From assembly GCF_020858115.1 (NCBI RefSeq), contig NZ_JACYMM010000007.1, forward strand, positions 1 through 64,000: 64,000 bases of DNA. Reading direction: 5' to 3'. A program made the translations under genes and the position numbers. This DNA comes from Janthinobacterium sp. FW305-129. GTDB lineage: Bacteria; Pseudomonadota; Gammaproteobacteria; Burkholderiales; Burkholderiaceae_D. Below the pieces are notes generated by a model. The model saw only the letters and a program-made list of their open reading frames with translations, did no database searches and had not been told where the DNA came from. Shown here piece by piece: positions 16,167-25,419 of the stretch (the stretch's first letter is position 1; the number at the start of each line of letters is the position of its first letter).

Positions 16167-18805
16167 GCAATAACCTGAAAACCCTGATCGCCAAACTGAA
16201 TGACACGGCGCGCACGGCCGCCACCCGCGCCGCCGCCATCTGCGTCGGGCTGGGCCAGTATGAAGTCGATATCGAACACCTGTTCCTGGCCCTGCTGGAG
16301 CAGGAACGCAGCGATTTCGTCACCATTGCGCGGCGCAGCGAAATCAGCCTGACGGCGCTGGAGGCGGATCTGCGCCGCGAGATCGGCGGCTTCCGCACGG
16401 GCAGCGCGCGCACGCCCGTGTTTTCACCCCACTTGCCGCTGCTGTTCGAACACGCCTGGCTGATCGCTTCGCTCGATACGGCGCAGCCGGGGCCCATCCG
16501 CAGCCGCCACCTGCTGCTGGCGCTGCTGACGGAACCGGAACTGTCGCAGCTGGCCTACCGCGGCTCGAAGCTGTTCGCCCGCTTCAGCGTGGAGCAATTG
16601 AAGCATCATCCGGACAAGCTCACGGCCGGCTCCGGCGAGGAGGAAAGCGCGGCAGTGCCGCGGCTTGCCGACACCGGCGACGACCCTGTTGCTAGCCTGG
16701 CCAGCAAAACCCCGGCGCTGGACCAGTTCACCACCGACCTGACGCAGCTGGCGCGCGACGGCAAGCTCGATCCCGTGATCGGCCGCGAGGCGGAGATACG
16801 CCAGGCCGTCGACATCCTGCTGCGCCGCCGCCAGAACAACCCGATACTTACGGGCGAGGCGGGCGTGGGCAAGACGGCCGTGGTGGAAGGCCTGGCCCTG
16901 CGCATCGCCGCCGGCGACGTGCCCGAAGTGCTGCAGGGCGCGCACATCCACGCGCTCGACATGGGCTTGCTGCAGGCCGGCGCCAGCGTGAAAGGCGAAT
17001 TCGAAAGCCGCCTGAAGAACGTCATCGACGAGGTGGCGAAAAGCCCGCACCCGGTCATCCTCTTCATCGACGAGGCGCACACCATGATCGGCGCCGGCGG
17101 CCAGGCCGGGCAGAACGACGCGGCCAATCTGCTGAAACCGGCGCTGGCGCGCGGCGCCCTGCGCACCATCGCCGCCACCACCTGGAGCGAGTATAAAAAA
17201 TACTTTGAAAAGGATGCGGCGCTGGCGCGGCGCTTCCAGGTGGTGAAGGTGGAAGAGCCAAGCGAGGACATCGCCTGCGCCATGCTGCGCGCCATGGCGC
17301 CGCTGATGGAACGCCATTTCGGCATCCGCGTGCGCGACGCCGCCATCGTCGAGGCGGTGCGCCTGTCGCACCGCTACATCAGCGGGCGCCAGCTGCCCGA
17401 CAAGGCCATCGGCGTGCTCGATACGGCGTGCGCCAAGGTGGCGCTGGGCCAGCGCGCCACGCCGGCGCAGCTGGAAAACGCGCACCGGCGCCAGGAACGC
17501 ATCGGCGCGGAAATCGCCGCCCTGGCCCGCGAGGCGGCCGACGGCGAAGTGCCCGATAAAGCCGGCGCCGCGCGCCTGGCGCAGCTGCGGCGCGAGCATG
17601 GCGAAGGCCAGGCGGCGGTCGCGGCGCTGGCGCAGCGCTGGGAGCGCGAAAAGACGCTGGTGGCGCAGATCGGCGACCTGCGCGCGCAGCTGCGCGGCGA
17701 GCGGCCGGGCGAAGTGGGCGCGGCGCGCCTGCTGGCGCTGAAGGAAGAACTGGCGGCCCTGCAGGGTGAAGCGCCGCTGTCGCCGCTGGAAGTCGATGCG
17801 CAGGTGGTGGCCGGCATCGTCGCCGGCTGGACCGGCATCCCGCTGGGGAAAATGCTCAAGGACGAGATCCGCACGGTGCTGACCCTGGACGGCGCGCTGC
17901 GCGAACGGGTGCTGGGACAAGACCATGTCATCGACGCGGTGGCGCAGCGCGTGCGCACGGCGCGCGCCAGCCTGGACGACCCGAACAAGCCGCAAGCCGT
18001 GTTTTTGTTCACGGGGCCGTCCGGCACGGGCAAGACGGAAACGGCGCTGGCGCTGGCCGACCTGCTGTACGGCGGCGAGCGCAAGCTCATTACCATTAAC
18101 ATGAGCGAATACCAGGAGGCGCACAGCGTGGCCGGCCTGAAAGGCTCGCCGCCCGGCTATGTCGGCTATGGCGAAGGCGGCGTGCTGACGGAAGCCGTGC
18201 GGCGCCAGCCCTACAGCGTGGTGCTGCTCGACGAGGCGGAAAAAGCCCATCCCGACGTGCTCGAACTGTTCTTCCAGGTCTTCGACAAGGGCGTGCTCGA
18301 TGACGCGGAAGGGCGCGAAGTCGATTTTCGCAACACCATCATCATCGCCACCTCGAACCTGGGTTCGGGCGCCATGATGGCCGCCTGCCTGAACCGGGCG
18401 GCGCAAGACTTGCCTACGCCCGCCGCGCTGGAAGAACTGGTGCGCCCGCAACTGGTGGCGCACTTCAAGCCGGCCTTGCTGGGGCGCCTCAAGGTGCTGC
18501 CCTTCTATCCGCTGAACGACGCGGTGCTGGCCGAGATCATCGCCCTGAAACTGGCGAGGATAGGCGCGCGCATCGCGCGCAACCACCAGGCGCAGTTCAG
18601 CCATGACGCGGGCCTGGTCGACGCCGTGCTGGCGCGCTGCACCGAGGTCGATTCGGGCGCGCGCAATGTCGATCAAATTCTCAACGGCAGCCTGCTGCCG
18701 GCGATTGCCGAAGCGGTGCTGGCGCGCATGGCCGAAGGCGAGCCGGTCGCGTCGATCCGCGTCACTGCCAGCAAGCAGGGACAGTTCAAGTACACGATCC
18801 GATAA
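16163..18805 (+). CDS. tssH: T6SS sheath-recycling AAA+ ATPase ClpV (TssH)
   Basis: 880 residues from the ATG overlapping the tssE stop (ATGA). An N-terminal Clp-N domain (AAICVGLGQYEVDIEHLFLA) binds contracted sheath. AAA1 carries Walker A GEAGVGKT at 231-238 and Walker B LFIDEAHT; a coiled-coil middle region lies at about 430-530; AAA2 carries GPSGTGKT at 618-625 and LLDEAEK. Motifs for both ATPase sites are intact, so it should disassemble contracted TssBC sheaths. Length and domain order match the ClpV1 type. Confidence 0.97.
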   Translation: MSNNLKTLIAKLNDTARTAATRAAAICVGLGQYEVDIEHLFLALLEQERSDFVTIARRSEISLTALEADLRREIGGFRTGSARTPVFSPHLPLLFEHAWLIASLDTAQPGPIRSRHLLLALLTEPELSQLAYRGSKLFARFSVEQLKHHPDKLTAGSGEEESAAVPRLADTGDDPVASLASKTPALDQFTTDLTQLARDGKLDPVIGREAEIRQAVDILLRRRQNNPILTGEAGVGKTAVVEGLALRIAAGDVPEVLQGAHIHALDMGLLQAGASVKGEFESRLKNVIDEVAKSPHPVILFIDEAHTMIGAGGQAGQNDAANLLKPALARGALRTIAATTWSEYKKYFEKDAALARRFQVVKVEEPSEDIACAMLRAMAPLMERHFGIRVRDAAIVEAVRLSHRYISGRQLPDKAIGVLDTACAKVALGQRATPAQLENAHRRQERIGAEIAALAREAADGEVPDKAGAARLAQLRREHGEGQAAVAALAQRWEREKTLVAQIGDLRAQLRGERPGEVGAARLLALKEELAALQGEAPLSPLEVDAQVVAGIVAGWTGIPLGKMLKDEIRTVLTLDGALRERVLGQDHVIDAVAQRVRTARASLDDPNKPQAVFLFTGPSGTGKTETALALADLLYGGERKLITINMSEYQEAHSVAGLKGSPPGYVGYGEGGVLTEAVRRQPYSVVLLDEAEKAHPDVLELFFQVFDKGVLDDAEGREVDFRNTIIIATSNLGSGAMMAACLNRAAQDLPTPAALEELVRPQLVAHFKPALLGRLKVLPFYPLNDAVLAEIIALKLARIGARIARNHQAQFSHDAGLVDAVLARCTEVDSGARNVDQILNGSLLPAIAEAVLARMAEGEPVASIRVTASKQGQFKYTIR

Positions 18806-18825
18806 TCCACCTTCCGGAGAGCGCC

Positions 18826-19860
18826 ATGTTCAACCTGGAGCAGTTGCTGCACCCCGTCAGCGCCGTCAGCCCCTGCGGCGAAGACATCACCTTCAGCCAG
18901 GAGCTCGACGCCATCGCGCGCGCGCGCCAGCACGACGACCCGAGCCTGGACCAGGGCGAATGGGTGACGGCGCTGAAGGAAGCCGACTGGCCCTTCGTGG
19001 CGACGCGCTGCGAACAGCTGATCGCCACGCACAGCAAGGATTTGCGCGTGGCCGTGTGGCTGGCCGAGGCGCACGCGAAGACGCGCCATTTCCGCGGCCT
19101 GGGCGACGGCTACGCGCTGCTGGCCGGCCTGTGCGAGCGTTACTGGGAGGGCCTGTACCCGCTGGCGGAAGAGGGCGACCAGGAACAGCGCATCGGCAAT
19201 GTCTTCTGGCTGCTCTCGCGCACGCCGCAGCTGCTGCGCGAAATCCCGCTGACGGAAGGTGCCGATGGCCCGTTTGCGCTGCAGGATTTCGATGCGGCGC
19301 GCCAGCGCGCGGCGGCCAGCCTGGCGCAGGGCGCGGCGGAGCAGGGCTGGGGCGATGCGCGCCACGACGAAGGGGCGACCCTGGCGCAGATGGAGGCGGC
19401 GCGGCAAAGGAATACGCGCGCCTTTTCCGGCGCCTTGCTGGCCGATGCGCAGTACTGCATGCAGTCGCTGCTGGCGTTCGAACGCAGCGTCGACGCGCAT
19501 TTCGGCGCCGATGGGCCGAGTTTCCGCGCCGCGCGCGAAGCGCTGGAAAACGCCATTCATTTCATCGCGCCACTGTCGCCCGGCGCGGACTTTATCGGCG
19601 CGCCGGCCGCCGCCGGCCAGGGCGCCGACGGGGGCGCTGGCGGCGCCATCGTGCAGCGCCAGCAGGCGCTGGCCCAGCTGCGCCAGGTGGCCGATTTTTT
19701 CCGCCGCACGGAGCCGCACAGCCCCGTCGCCTACCTGGCCGACAAGGCCGCCAGCTGGGGCGAACTGCCGCTGCACCTGTGGCTGCGCGCCGTCGTGAAG
19801 GATTCAGGCACCCTGGCGCAGCTCGACGAGATGCTGGGCACGAACAGCGCAAACGGATGA
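18826..19860 (+). CDS. tssA: T6SS protein TssA
   Basis: 344 residues with GGAG six bases upstream. The N-terminal ImpA domain is typical (LLHPVSAVSPCGEDITFSQE, LKEADWPFV, LRVAVWLAEAHAKTRHFRGL, YWEGLYPLAEEGDQE). The C-terminal third (RRTEPHSPVAYLADKAASWG, PLHLWLRAVVKD) resembles the short TssA type ending in a conserved helical region. TssA proteins organise tube and sheath polymerisation at the baseplate or the distal cap. It is the last T6SS gene here; the next gene is unrelated. Confidence 0.93.
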   Translation: MFNLEQLLHPVSAVSPCGEDITFSQELDAIARARQHDDPSLDQGEWVTALKEADWPFVATRCEQLIATHSKDLRVAVWLAEAHAKTRHFRGLGDGYALLAGLCERYWEGLYPLAEEGDQEQRIGNVFWLLSRTPQLLREIPLTEGADGPFALQDFDAARQRAAASLAQGAAEQGWGDARHDEGATLAQMEAARQRNTRAFSGALLADAQYCMQSLLAFERSVDAHFGADGPSFRAAREALENAIHFIAPLSPGADFIGAPAAAGQGADGGAGGAIVQRQQALAQLRQVADFFRRTEPHSPVAYLADKAASWGELPLHLWLRAVVKDSGTLAQLDEMLGTNSANG

Positions 19861-19893
19861 TGGCGTTTGTCCCTTCCGTGCTACTCTTCGGGC

Positions 19894-20694
19894 ATGTCCA
19901 GAATGCTCATGTTGCCTGCCGCGCTATGCCTGTTTATCGCCGCCAGCGCGCGGGCCGAAGGGGCAACGCCGCTGGTGATCTATGGCGACGACGATTATCC
20001 GCCGTACTCCTACGTCGAGAATGGCCAGCTGAAAGGCATCTACACGGAGATCGTGCGCGAAGCGGCGCAAGCGATGCCGCAGTATGCGGTGCAGCTGCGC
20101 CCCGTACCCTGGAAACGGGGGCTGCTGATGCTGCAGACGGGCGAGGCCTTCGCCCTGTATCCGCCGTATTCGTGGCGCAGCGAGCGGCCGTACGTGCGCT
20201 ATTCCGTGCCGCTGCTGATGGAGCAGCTGGTGGTGCTGTGCAGCCAGGACGTGCTGGCCAGGCGCGCGCTGCGCCAGTGGCCCGCCGATTACGGCGGCCT
20301 GCACATCGGCGTGAACGCAGGTTTTTTGCCGGGCGATGCGGGGCTGATGGCGGCCCTGCGCGCCGAAAAAATCGTGCTCGACCCGGCCAAGGGCACGCGC
20401 ACGAATCTGCTCAAGCTGATGCGCGGGCGCATCGATTGCTATGTCAGCGACCGCCTGTCGGCGCAGTGGGAATTGCAGCGCATCCGGCGCGAGGGGCCGC
20501 CGGGCACGCCGATGCAGGCGATACAGGAAACGGCGCAACTGGCCAGCCAGCAGGGCCACCTGGGTTTTACGGCGCGCCGGCCCGTCGCTTACCCCTATCG
20601 CGAAGACTTTATCGAACAATTCAATGCCGCCATCGTGCGCATGCAGAATAATGGCGCGATCCGCCGCATCGTCGACCGCGCATTGCTGCCCTGA
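19894..20694 (+). CDS. periplasmic solute-binding protein (SBP family 3-like)
   Basis: 266 residues from the ATG at 19894, giving a signal peptide that ends ASARA near residue 21; the in-frame TTG at 19867 adds nothing signal-like. The mature part has the polar amino-acid binding-protein pattern (GDDDYPPYSYVENGQLKGIY, EIVREAAQAMP, VPWKRGLLMLQTGEA) with a second lobe (GLHIGVNAGFLPGD, RIDCYVSDRL). No permease or ATPase is adjacent, so it may be an orphan binding protein or feed a sensor. It follows tssA closely but is not a known T6SS component. No strong ribosome site is seen. Confidence 0.8.
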   Translation: MSRMLMLPAALCLFIAASARAEGATPLVIYGDDDYPPYSYVENGQLKGIYTEIVREAAQAMPQYAVQLRPVPWKRGLLMLQTGEAFALYPPYSWRSERPYVRYSVPLLMEQLVVLCSQDVLARRALRQWPADYGGLHIGVNAGFLPGDAGLMAALRAEKIVLDPAKGTRTNLLKLMRGRIDCYVSDRLSAQWELQRIRREGPPGTPMQAIQETAQLASQQGHLGFTARRPVAYPYREDFIEQFNAAIVRMQNNGAIRRIVDRALLP

Positions 20695-20715
20695 TTTCAC
20701 CATCTGGAGAAGACC

Positions 20716-21228
20716 ATGAAAAAACTGTTGTTCCTGTGTGTGCTCGTGCTGGCCGGCTGCGTGGGCCGTCCCGATAACATCGTCCCCGTCAGCAACTTCG
20801 ACACGACCCGCTATCTGGGCAAATGGTATGAGATCGCGCGCCTGGACCATTCGTTCGAACGGGGTCTGAGCCATGTGACGGCCGACTACAGCCTGCGCCA
20901 GGATGGCGGCCTGAAAGTGCTCAACCGGGGCTACCAGGATGCGGACGCGAAGTGGAAGGAAGCGGAAGGCAAGGCGTATTTTGTGGACAAGAAAGACGTG
21001 GGCTATCTGAAAGTGTCGTTTTTCGGTCCCTTCTATGGTTCCTACATCGTGTTTGATTTGGACCAGCAAGATTACAGCTATTCCATGATCAGCGGCCCCG
21101 ACAAGTCGTACTTGTGGTTGCTGTCGCGCACGCCCAGCATGGATCCCGCATTGCAGCAGCGGCTGATCGAAAAAGCCCGTGGCCTGGGTTTCGATACGTC
21201 AAAATTGATCTATGTGAAGCAAAACTGA
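20716..21228 (+). CDS. blc: outer-membrane lipocalin Blc
   Basis: 170 residues. A lipoprotein signal ends in VLAGC (Cys15). The lipocalin signature is clear: NFDTTRYLGKWYEIARLDHSFERG, then YSLRQDGGLKVLNRGY, KDVGYLKVSFFGPFYG and DKSYLWLLSRTP. Bacterial Blc proteins are anchored to the outer membrane and bind fatty acids or lysophospholipids, possibly for membrane repair. TGGAGAAG precedes the ATG. It lies 21 bases after the binding-protein gene and may be cotranscribed with it. Confidence 0.95.
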   Translation: MKKLLFLCVLVLAGCVGRPDNIVPVSNFDTTRYLGKWYEIARLDHSFERGLSHVTADYSLRQDGGLKVLNRGYQDADAKWKEAEGKAYFVDKKDVGYLKVSFFGPFYGSYIVFDLDQQDYSYSMISGPDKSYLWLLSRTPSMDPALQQRLIEKARGLGFDTSKLIYVKQN

Positions 21229-21239
21229 CTCTGCTTGGC

Positions 21240-21260
21240 TGCCGCCCGTTCGTGGCGGCA
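21240..21260 (+). terminator. hairpin after blc, possible terminator
   Basis: A 7-bp stem TGCCGCC/GGCGGCA with a seven-base loop starts 11 bases after the blc stop and is followed by a T-rich stretch (CTTCTGGTTGTTGCTTTT) rather than a clean U-run. Confidence 0.45.
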
Positions 21261-21397
21261 TGGCATCTTCTGGTTGTTGCTTTTCTGCATGTTATTTCTT
21301 GCAATACCACTCTGATTCACTCACAATCTGCTCCAAAGTGGTGCGCTGCGGCGTGCTGCCATTCCGGTGGCGGGTACCGTTGCGCCACCGCTCGTGA

Positions 21398-21425
21398 TTG
21401 CCGCACGGCAGATGCCTGCTATATT
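21398..21425 (+). promoter_or_regulatory. candidate sigma-70 promoter of the chemoreceptor gene
   Basis: TTGCCG (21398-21403), a 16-base spacer and TATATT (21420-21425) lie 65 bases upstream of the ATG. An 8-bp hairpin (CGGTGGCG/CGCCACCG, 21365-21390) lies just before it. I see no sigma-28 consensus here. Confidence 0.5.
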
Positions 21426-21490
21426 GGTACGTAGCAGTAAGTCGGTTTCGTGGCGTCTGTGCATTGTTTTCTTCAGATAGGAATCACGCA

Positions 21491-23248
21491 ATGAAAAACC
21501 TCAGAATCGGCGTACGTCTCGGTGGCGCTTTTGCCGCCGTCCTGCTCCTGTTGACCAGTCTCACCGTGGTGGGCATCGTGCAGATGCAAAGCGCCAGCAA
21601 GGAAACCGATGCGCTCGTCAACGTCAAGGTGCGCAACGAGCGCCTGATCGGCGAATGGACCAAAGTCATCGAGGTCAACGCGGCGCGCACGGCGGCCGCC
21701 TGGAAGGTGGGCGATCCCGAACACCAGAAGCAGTTTGAACAGGAAATGGCCGTCTCGTCGGCACGCGCCACGGAAATCCAGAACGCGATCGGCAAGAGCG
21801 AGCTGAACACCGAAGAGCAATCGCTGTACCAGGAAGTGCTGAGCACGCGCAAAGCCTATACGGAAGTGCGCAAGAATGTGTTCAAGGCCAAGAATGCGGG
21901 CGACCTGGAACTGGGCAAGCGCCTGTACGAAGGCGACATGGCCGTCAAGCGCGACATCTATCTGGCGTCGCTCAAAAAACTGGAAGTGCTGGAAGCAAGA
22001 TTGCTCGATGAAGCGGCCGCGCAAATCCGTTCGCGCTATGAAAACGGCCGTTCGCTGCTGATCTCGCTGGGCGTGGTTGCCATCTTGCTGGGCATCGCTT
22101 GCGCGTACTGGATCACGCGCTCGATCACGCGTCCCATCACGCGCGCCGTCGAGGTGGCGGAAGCCGTTTCCGCTGGCGACCTGACCAGCCATATCGTGGT
22201 GGACAGCCGCGATGAAACGGGGCAGCTGATGCATGCGCTGAAAAACATGAACGATAAACTGGTCAGTATCGTCGGCCAGGTGCGCACCGGCACGGAATCG
22301 ATCAGCACGGCGTCGAGTGAAATTGCTGCCGGCAACCTGGACTTGTCGTCGCGCACGGAAGAGCAGGCCAGCTCGCTGGAAGAGACGGCGTCTTCCATGG
22401 AAGAACTGACTTCCACCGTCAAGCTCAATGCCGACAATGCGCGCAGCGCCAACCAGCTGGCCATCGACGCCTCGCAGATCGCCAGCAAGGGCGGCGTGGT
22501 GGTGTCGGAAGTGGTCAGCACCATGGGCTCGATCAACGATTCCTCGCGCAAGATCGTCGACATCATCAGCGTCATCGACGCCATCGCCTTCCAGACGAAT
22601 ATCCTGGCCTTGAACGCGGCCGTGGAAGCGGCCCGGGCCGGCGAACAGGGCCGTGGCTTTGCCGTCGTCGCTTCCGAAGTGCGCAACCTGGCGCAACGTT
22701 CGAGTGCGGCGGCCAAGGAAATCAAGGGCTTGATCGACGATTCCGTGCAAAAGGTCGAGGCCGGTTCGCAACTGGTGGACAAGGCTGGCCGCACCATGGA
22801 CGAAATCGTGCAAAGCATCAGCCATGTGACGCAGATCATGAACCAGATCACCGACGCCAGCGATGAGCAGCGCACCGGCATCGAACAAGTCAACCGGGCC
22901 ATCGGCCAGATGGACCAGGTGACGCAGCAAAACGCGGCCCTGGTGGAAGAAGCGGCCGCGGCGGCCGAATCCATGCAGGAACAGGCAGCCAGGCTGGCCG
23001 ACGTGGTGGGCGTGTTCAAGCTCGATGCCACACAGCAATATGCATCGGCCAGTGCTGCTCCGTCCGTGACGGCGTCTGCGCCCACCAAAGCTGCGATGCG
23101 GCCTGCCATGCGGCACGCCACGCCGCGGACGCCGGCACCCGCCGTGGCCGCCCCTGCGCCGGGCAAGGCGGCGCCAGCGGAAGCTGTGCGTGCACGCACG
23201 CCGAAGACGCCGGTGGCATCCGGCGCCGACGACTGGGAAGAGTTTTAA
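21491..23248 (+). CDS. methyl-accepting chemotaxis protein
   Basis: 585 residues from the ATG at 21491 (AGGAA upstream). Order: TM1 (about 11-30), a four-helix-bundle periplasmic sensor (to about 190), TM2 ([19 protein letters not shown]), HAMP ([21 protein letters not shown]), methylation helices, and the conserved hairpin tip ([20 protein letters not shown]). A 75-residue Ala/Pro-rich tail ends in DDWEEF, matching the xWxxF form of the CheR/CheB-docking pentapeptide (NWETF in Tar/Tsr). The receptor should therefore be able to recruit adaptation enzymes itself. The ligand is unknown. There are no che genes nearby. Confidence 0.96.
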   Translation: MKNLRIGVRLGGAFAAVLLLLTSLTVVGIVQMQSASKETDALVNVKVRNERLIGEWTKVIEVNAARTAAAWKVGDPEHQKQFEQEMAVSSARATEIQNAIGKSELNTEEQSLYQEVLSTRKAYTEVRKNVFKAKNAGDLELGKRLYEGDMAVKRDIYLASLKKLEVLEARLLDEAAAQIRSRYENGRSLLISLGVVAILLGIACAYWITRSITRPITRAVEVAEAVSAGDLTSHIVVDSRDETGQLMHALKNMNDKLVSIVGQVRTGTESISTASSEIAAGNLDLSSRTEEQASSLEETASSMEELTSTVKLNADNARSANQLAIDASQIASKGGVVVSEVVSTMGSINDSSRKIVDIISVIDAIAFQTNILALNAAVEAARAGEQGRGFAVVASEVRNLAQRSSAAAKEIKGLIDDSVQKVEAGSQLVDKAGRTMDEIVQSISHVTQIMNQITDASDEQRTGIEQVNRAIGQMDQVTQQNAALVEEAAAAAESMQEQAARLADVVGVFKLDATQQYASASAAPSVTASAPTKAAMRPAMRHATPRTPAPAVAAPAPGKAAPAEAVRARTPKTPVASGADDWEEF

Positions 23249-23344
23249 TCGGTTTTAAGCGCAGGTGTTTTAAGCGCAGCTTTCCCTTGGCATGGCACGG
23301 GCGCTACAATCGCGGCTTGAAGAATCCCGCGAACGCGCTCCGCC

Positions 23345-24052
23345 ATGACCACCCGCCGTACCTCCAGCCTTGCCTCCGACCCCGCCTCTCACGCTGGCGC
23401 TGCATCGTTCTCCCCGGCTGAACCCGCCAAACGGGCACGCTGCCCGGTCTGTCTGCGTGCCGCAGCCAGCTGCATCTGCCGCTGGATCGCCCCCGTTGCC
23501 CACGCCGTGGAAGTGCTGATCCTCCAGCATCCGCTGGAAGTCCACAACGCCAAGGGCAGCGCCCGCTTGCTGCATCTGAGCCTGCCCAACAGCCGCCTGC
23601 TGACGGGCGAGCAGTTTGCCCCGCAAGACCTCGCCGAATTGCTGGCCGGCAAGCATAATGTGCTGCTGTACCCGGATACGCCCGGCGACCGTTCGCTGGG
23701 CATCGCGCCGCCGCCAGCGCTCGACCCCGCCATCTTGCGCGATCTGGCCCGATTTTCGGCCCAGTTGCGGCTGGTGGTGCTGGACGCCACCTGGCGCAAG
23801 AGCCGCAAGATGCTGTATCTGAATCCGCAGCTGCAACAGCTGCCGCGCCTGCCGCTGCGCGATACGCCTGCTTCCCATTACCTGATCCGCAAGGCGCACG
23901 CGCCAGACCAGTTATCGACCCTGGAAGCGACGTGTTATGCCCTGATGCAGTTGGAGCAGGACACGCCCCGCTTCGTTCCCCTGATCGCGGCATTCGACGG
24001 CTTTGTCGCGCAGCAGTTGAGTTATGTCATGCCGCACGCTGAAAAAGCTTGA
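23345..24052 (+). CDS. DTW-domain tRNA uridine aminocarboxypropyltransferase
   Basis: 235 residues. The DTW family motif appears as VVLDATWRKSRKMLYLNP, with an N-terminal Cys cluster (CPVCLRAAASCIC) and the IRKAHAPDQLSTLEA segment. Family members, such as E. coli TapT (YfiP), transfer the 3-amino-3-carboxypropyl group of SAM to uridine 47 of tRNA, forming acp3U. The first 25 residues are Ser/Ala-rich and variable, so a slightly later start cannot be excluded, though no better ATG lies before the Cys motif. A TACAAT -10-like hexamer is at 23305-23310. Confidence 0.9.
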   Translation: MTTRRTSSLASDPASHAGAASFSPAEPAKRARCPVCLRAAASCICRWIAPVAHAVEVLILQHPLEVHNAKGSARLLHLSLPNSRLLTGEQFAPQDLAELLAGKHNVLLYPDTPGDRSLGIAPPPALDPAILRDLARFSAQLRLVVLDATWRKSRKMLYLNPQLQQLPRLPLRDTPASHYLIRKAHAPDQLSTLEATCYALMQLEQDTPRFVPLIAAFDGFVAQQLSYVMPHAEKA

Positions 24053-24097
24053 AACGGTCACACGGTAGCCCTTGATCTTGCCCGCGCAGCGGCATAG

Positions 24098-24120
24098 TAT
24101 ACTGTACGTATATACAGTTT
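24098..24120 (+). promoter_or_regulatory. LexA (SOS) box over the core promoter
   Basis: CTGT (24102-24105), eight bases ACGTATAT and ACAG (24114-24117) match the CTGT-N8-ACAG SOS box exactly, with an AT-rich core. TATACT at 24098-24103 is a good -10 hexamer, so LexA would cover the polymerase site. It lies 16 bases before the preferred start codon of the radical SAM gene. Confidence 0.88.
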
Positions 24121-24132
24121 ATGGGGCCGTTC

Positions 24133-25320
24133 ATGAAAGCAATCATTCCAGAGCACGATGACAGCTTCGCCGGGCAAGCCATGTTGCCGCCGCAATCGCT
24201 GAAAGCCCGCAAGGGGCGCGGTGCCGTCTCGAACCTGCAAGGGCGCTACGAGGCGCATGCGCGCGCCGGCTTCGATGACGGCTGGGGCGTGGACGGCCTG
24301 GAGGAGGCGGCCGGGGAGGCGGCGCCGGCCTGGAAGACGCAGGTCAGCGACGAGCAGGCGCGCACCATCCTCACACGCAACGCTTCGCCCGATTTGCCCT
24401 TCAATGTGTCGCTGAACCCGTACCGGGGCTGCGAACACGGCTGTATTTATTGCTTTGCCCGTCCCACGCACAGTTATCTGGGCTTGTCGCCGGGCCTGGA
24501 TTTCGAAAGCCGCATCTACGCCAAGGTGAACGCCCCGGAACTGTTGCGGCGCGAACTGGCCAGGCCGTCGTATGTGCCCGAACCGATCGCCCTGGGCGTC
24601 AATACCGATGCGTATCAGCCGTGCGAACGGGAACGGCAGCTGACGCGGCGCGTGCTGGAAGTGCTGCACGAATGCGACCATCCGGTGGCGCTGATCACGA
24701 AATCGTCGCTGATCGAGCGCGACATCGATCTTCTGGCGCCCATGGCGGCCAAACGCCTGGCAGCCGTGGCCGTCACTGTCACCACGCTCGACCCGGCTAT
24801 CGCGCGCACGCTGGAGCCGCGCGCGGCCGCCCCGGCGCGGCGCCTGCGCACCATCCGCACCCTGACGGAGGCGGGCATTCCCGTGGGCGTGAGCATCGCG
24901 CCCATCATCCCCTTTGTCACGGAGCCGGAAATCGAGCAGCTGCTCGAAGCCGTGCGCGACGCGGGCGCCATCCACGCCCATTACGTGGTGCTGCGCCTGC
25001 CGTGGGAAGTGAGCCCCTTGTTCCAGCAATGGCTGGAAGCGCATTTCCCGGAACGGGCCCAGCGCGTGATGAACCGGGTGCGGGAAATGCGGGGCGGCAA
25101 GGATTACGACAGCGCGTTCGGCACGCGCATGCGGGGCGAAGGCGTGTGGGCCGACCTCATCCGCCAGCGCTTTGAAAAGGCCGTGCACCGGCTGGGGCTG
25201 CACGGCAAGGGCGGCCGCTTCAAGCAGCTCGATTGCACGCAATTCCGCCGGCCGCTGGTGGTGCCGCCGCTGGGCGCAAAAGTGAAAAATGGCAATGCGG
25301 GGCAGCTGGATCTGTTCTAG
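24133..25320 (+). CDS. PA0069-type radical SAM protein (SplB-like)
   Basis: 395 residues from the ATG at 24133; an ATG at 24121 is possible but abuts the LexA box with no room for a ribosome site. The radical SAM cluster motif is YRGCEHGCIYCFARPTHSYL (CxxxCxxC), followed by FESRIYAKVNAPELLRREL and TKSSLIERDIDLL, as in spore-photoproduct-lyase-like proteins. Family members are annotated as PA0069-type; the Pseudomonas homologue has been reported in the LexA regulon. A role in handling DNA damage is inferred from the SplB likeness and the SOS box; the reaction is not known. It stands alone and converges with the peptide cluster. Confidence 0.9.
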   Translation: MKAIIPEHDDSFAGQAMLPPQSLKARKGRGAVSNLQGRYEAHARAGFDDGWGVDGLEEAAGEAAPAWKTQVSDEQARTILTRNASPDLPFNVSLNPYRGCEHGCIYCFARPTHSYLGLSPGLDFESRIYAKVNAPELLRRELARPSYVPEPIALGVNTDAYQPCERERQLTRRVLEVLHECDHPVALITKSSLIERDIDLLAPMAAKRLAAVAVTVTTLDPAIARTLEPRAAAPARRLRTIRTLTEAGIPVGVSIAPIIPFVTEPEIEQLLEAVRDAGAIHAHYVVLRLPWEVSPLFQQWLEAHFPERAQRVMNRVREMRGGKDYDSAFGTRMRGEGVWADLIRQRFEKAVHRLGLHGKGGRFKQLDCTQFRRPLVVPPLGAKVKNGNAGQLDLF

Positions 25321-25365
25321 CGCATGCGGCGTGGACGGGGCGGGAAGGGCCGGCGTCCGACGCAG

Positions 25366-25398
25366 TCCCCGCTTCCGGCAGAGGCCAGGAGGCGGGGA
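25366..25398 (-). terminator. hairpin at the end of the peptide cluster
   Basis: TCCCCGCTTCC (25366-25376) pairs with GGAGGCGGGGA (25388-25398), an 11-bp stem with one G-T pair and an 11-base loop. It lies between the convergent radical SAM gene and the second small peptide gene. There is no U-run, so termination is likely but not certain. Confidence 0.45.
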
Positions 25399-25419
25399 TA
25401 CTGCTGGCCGAATCGGTGT

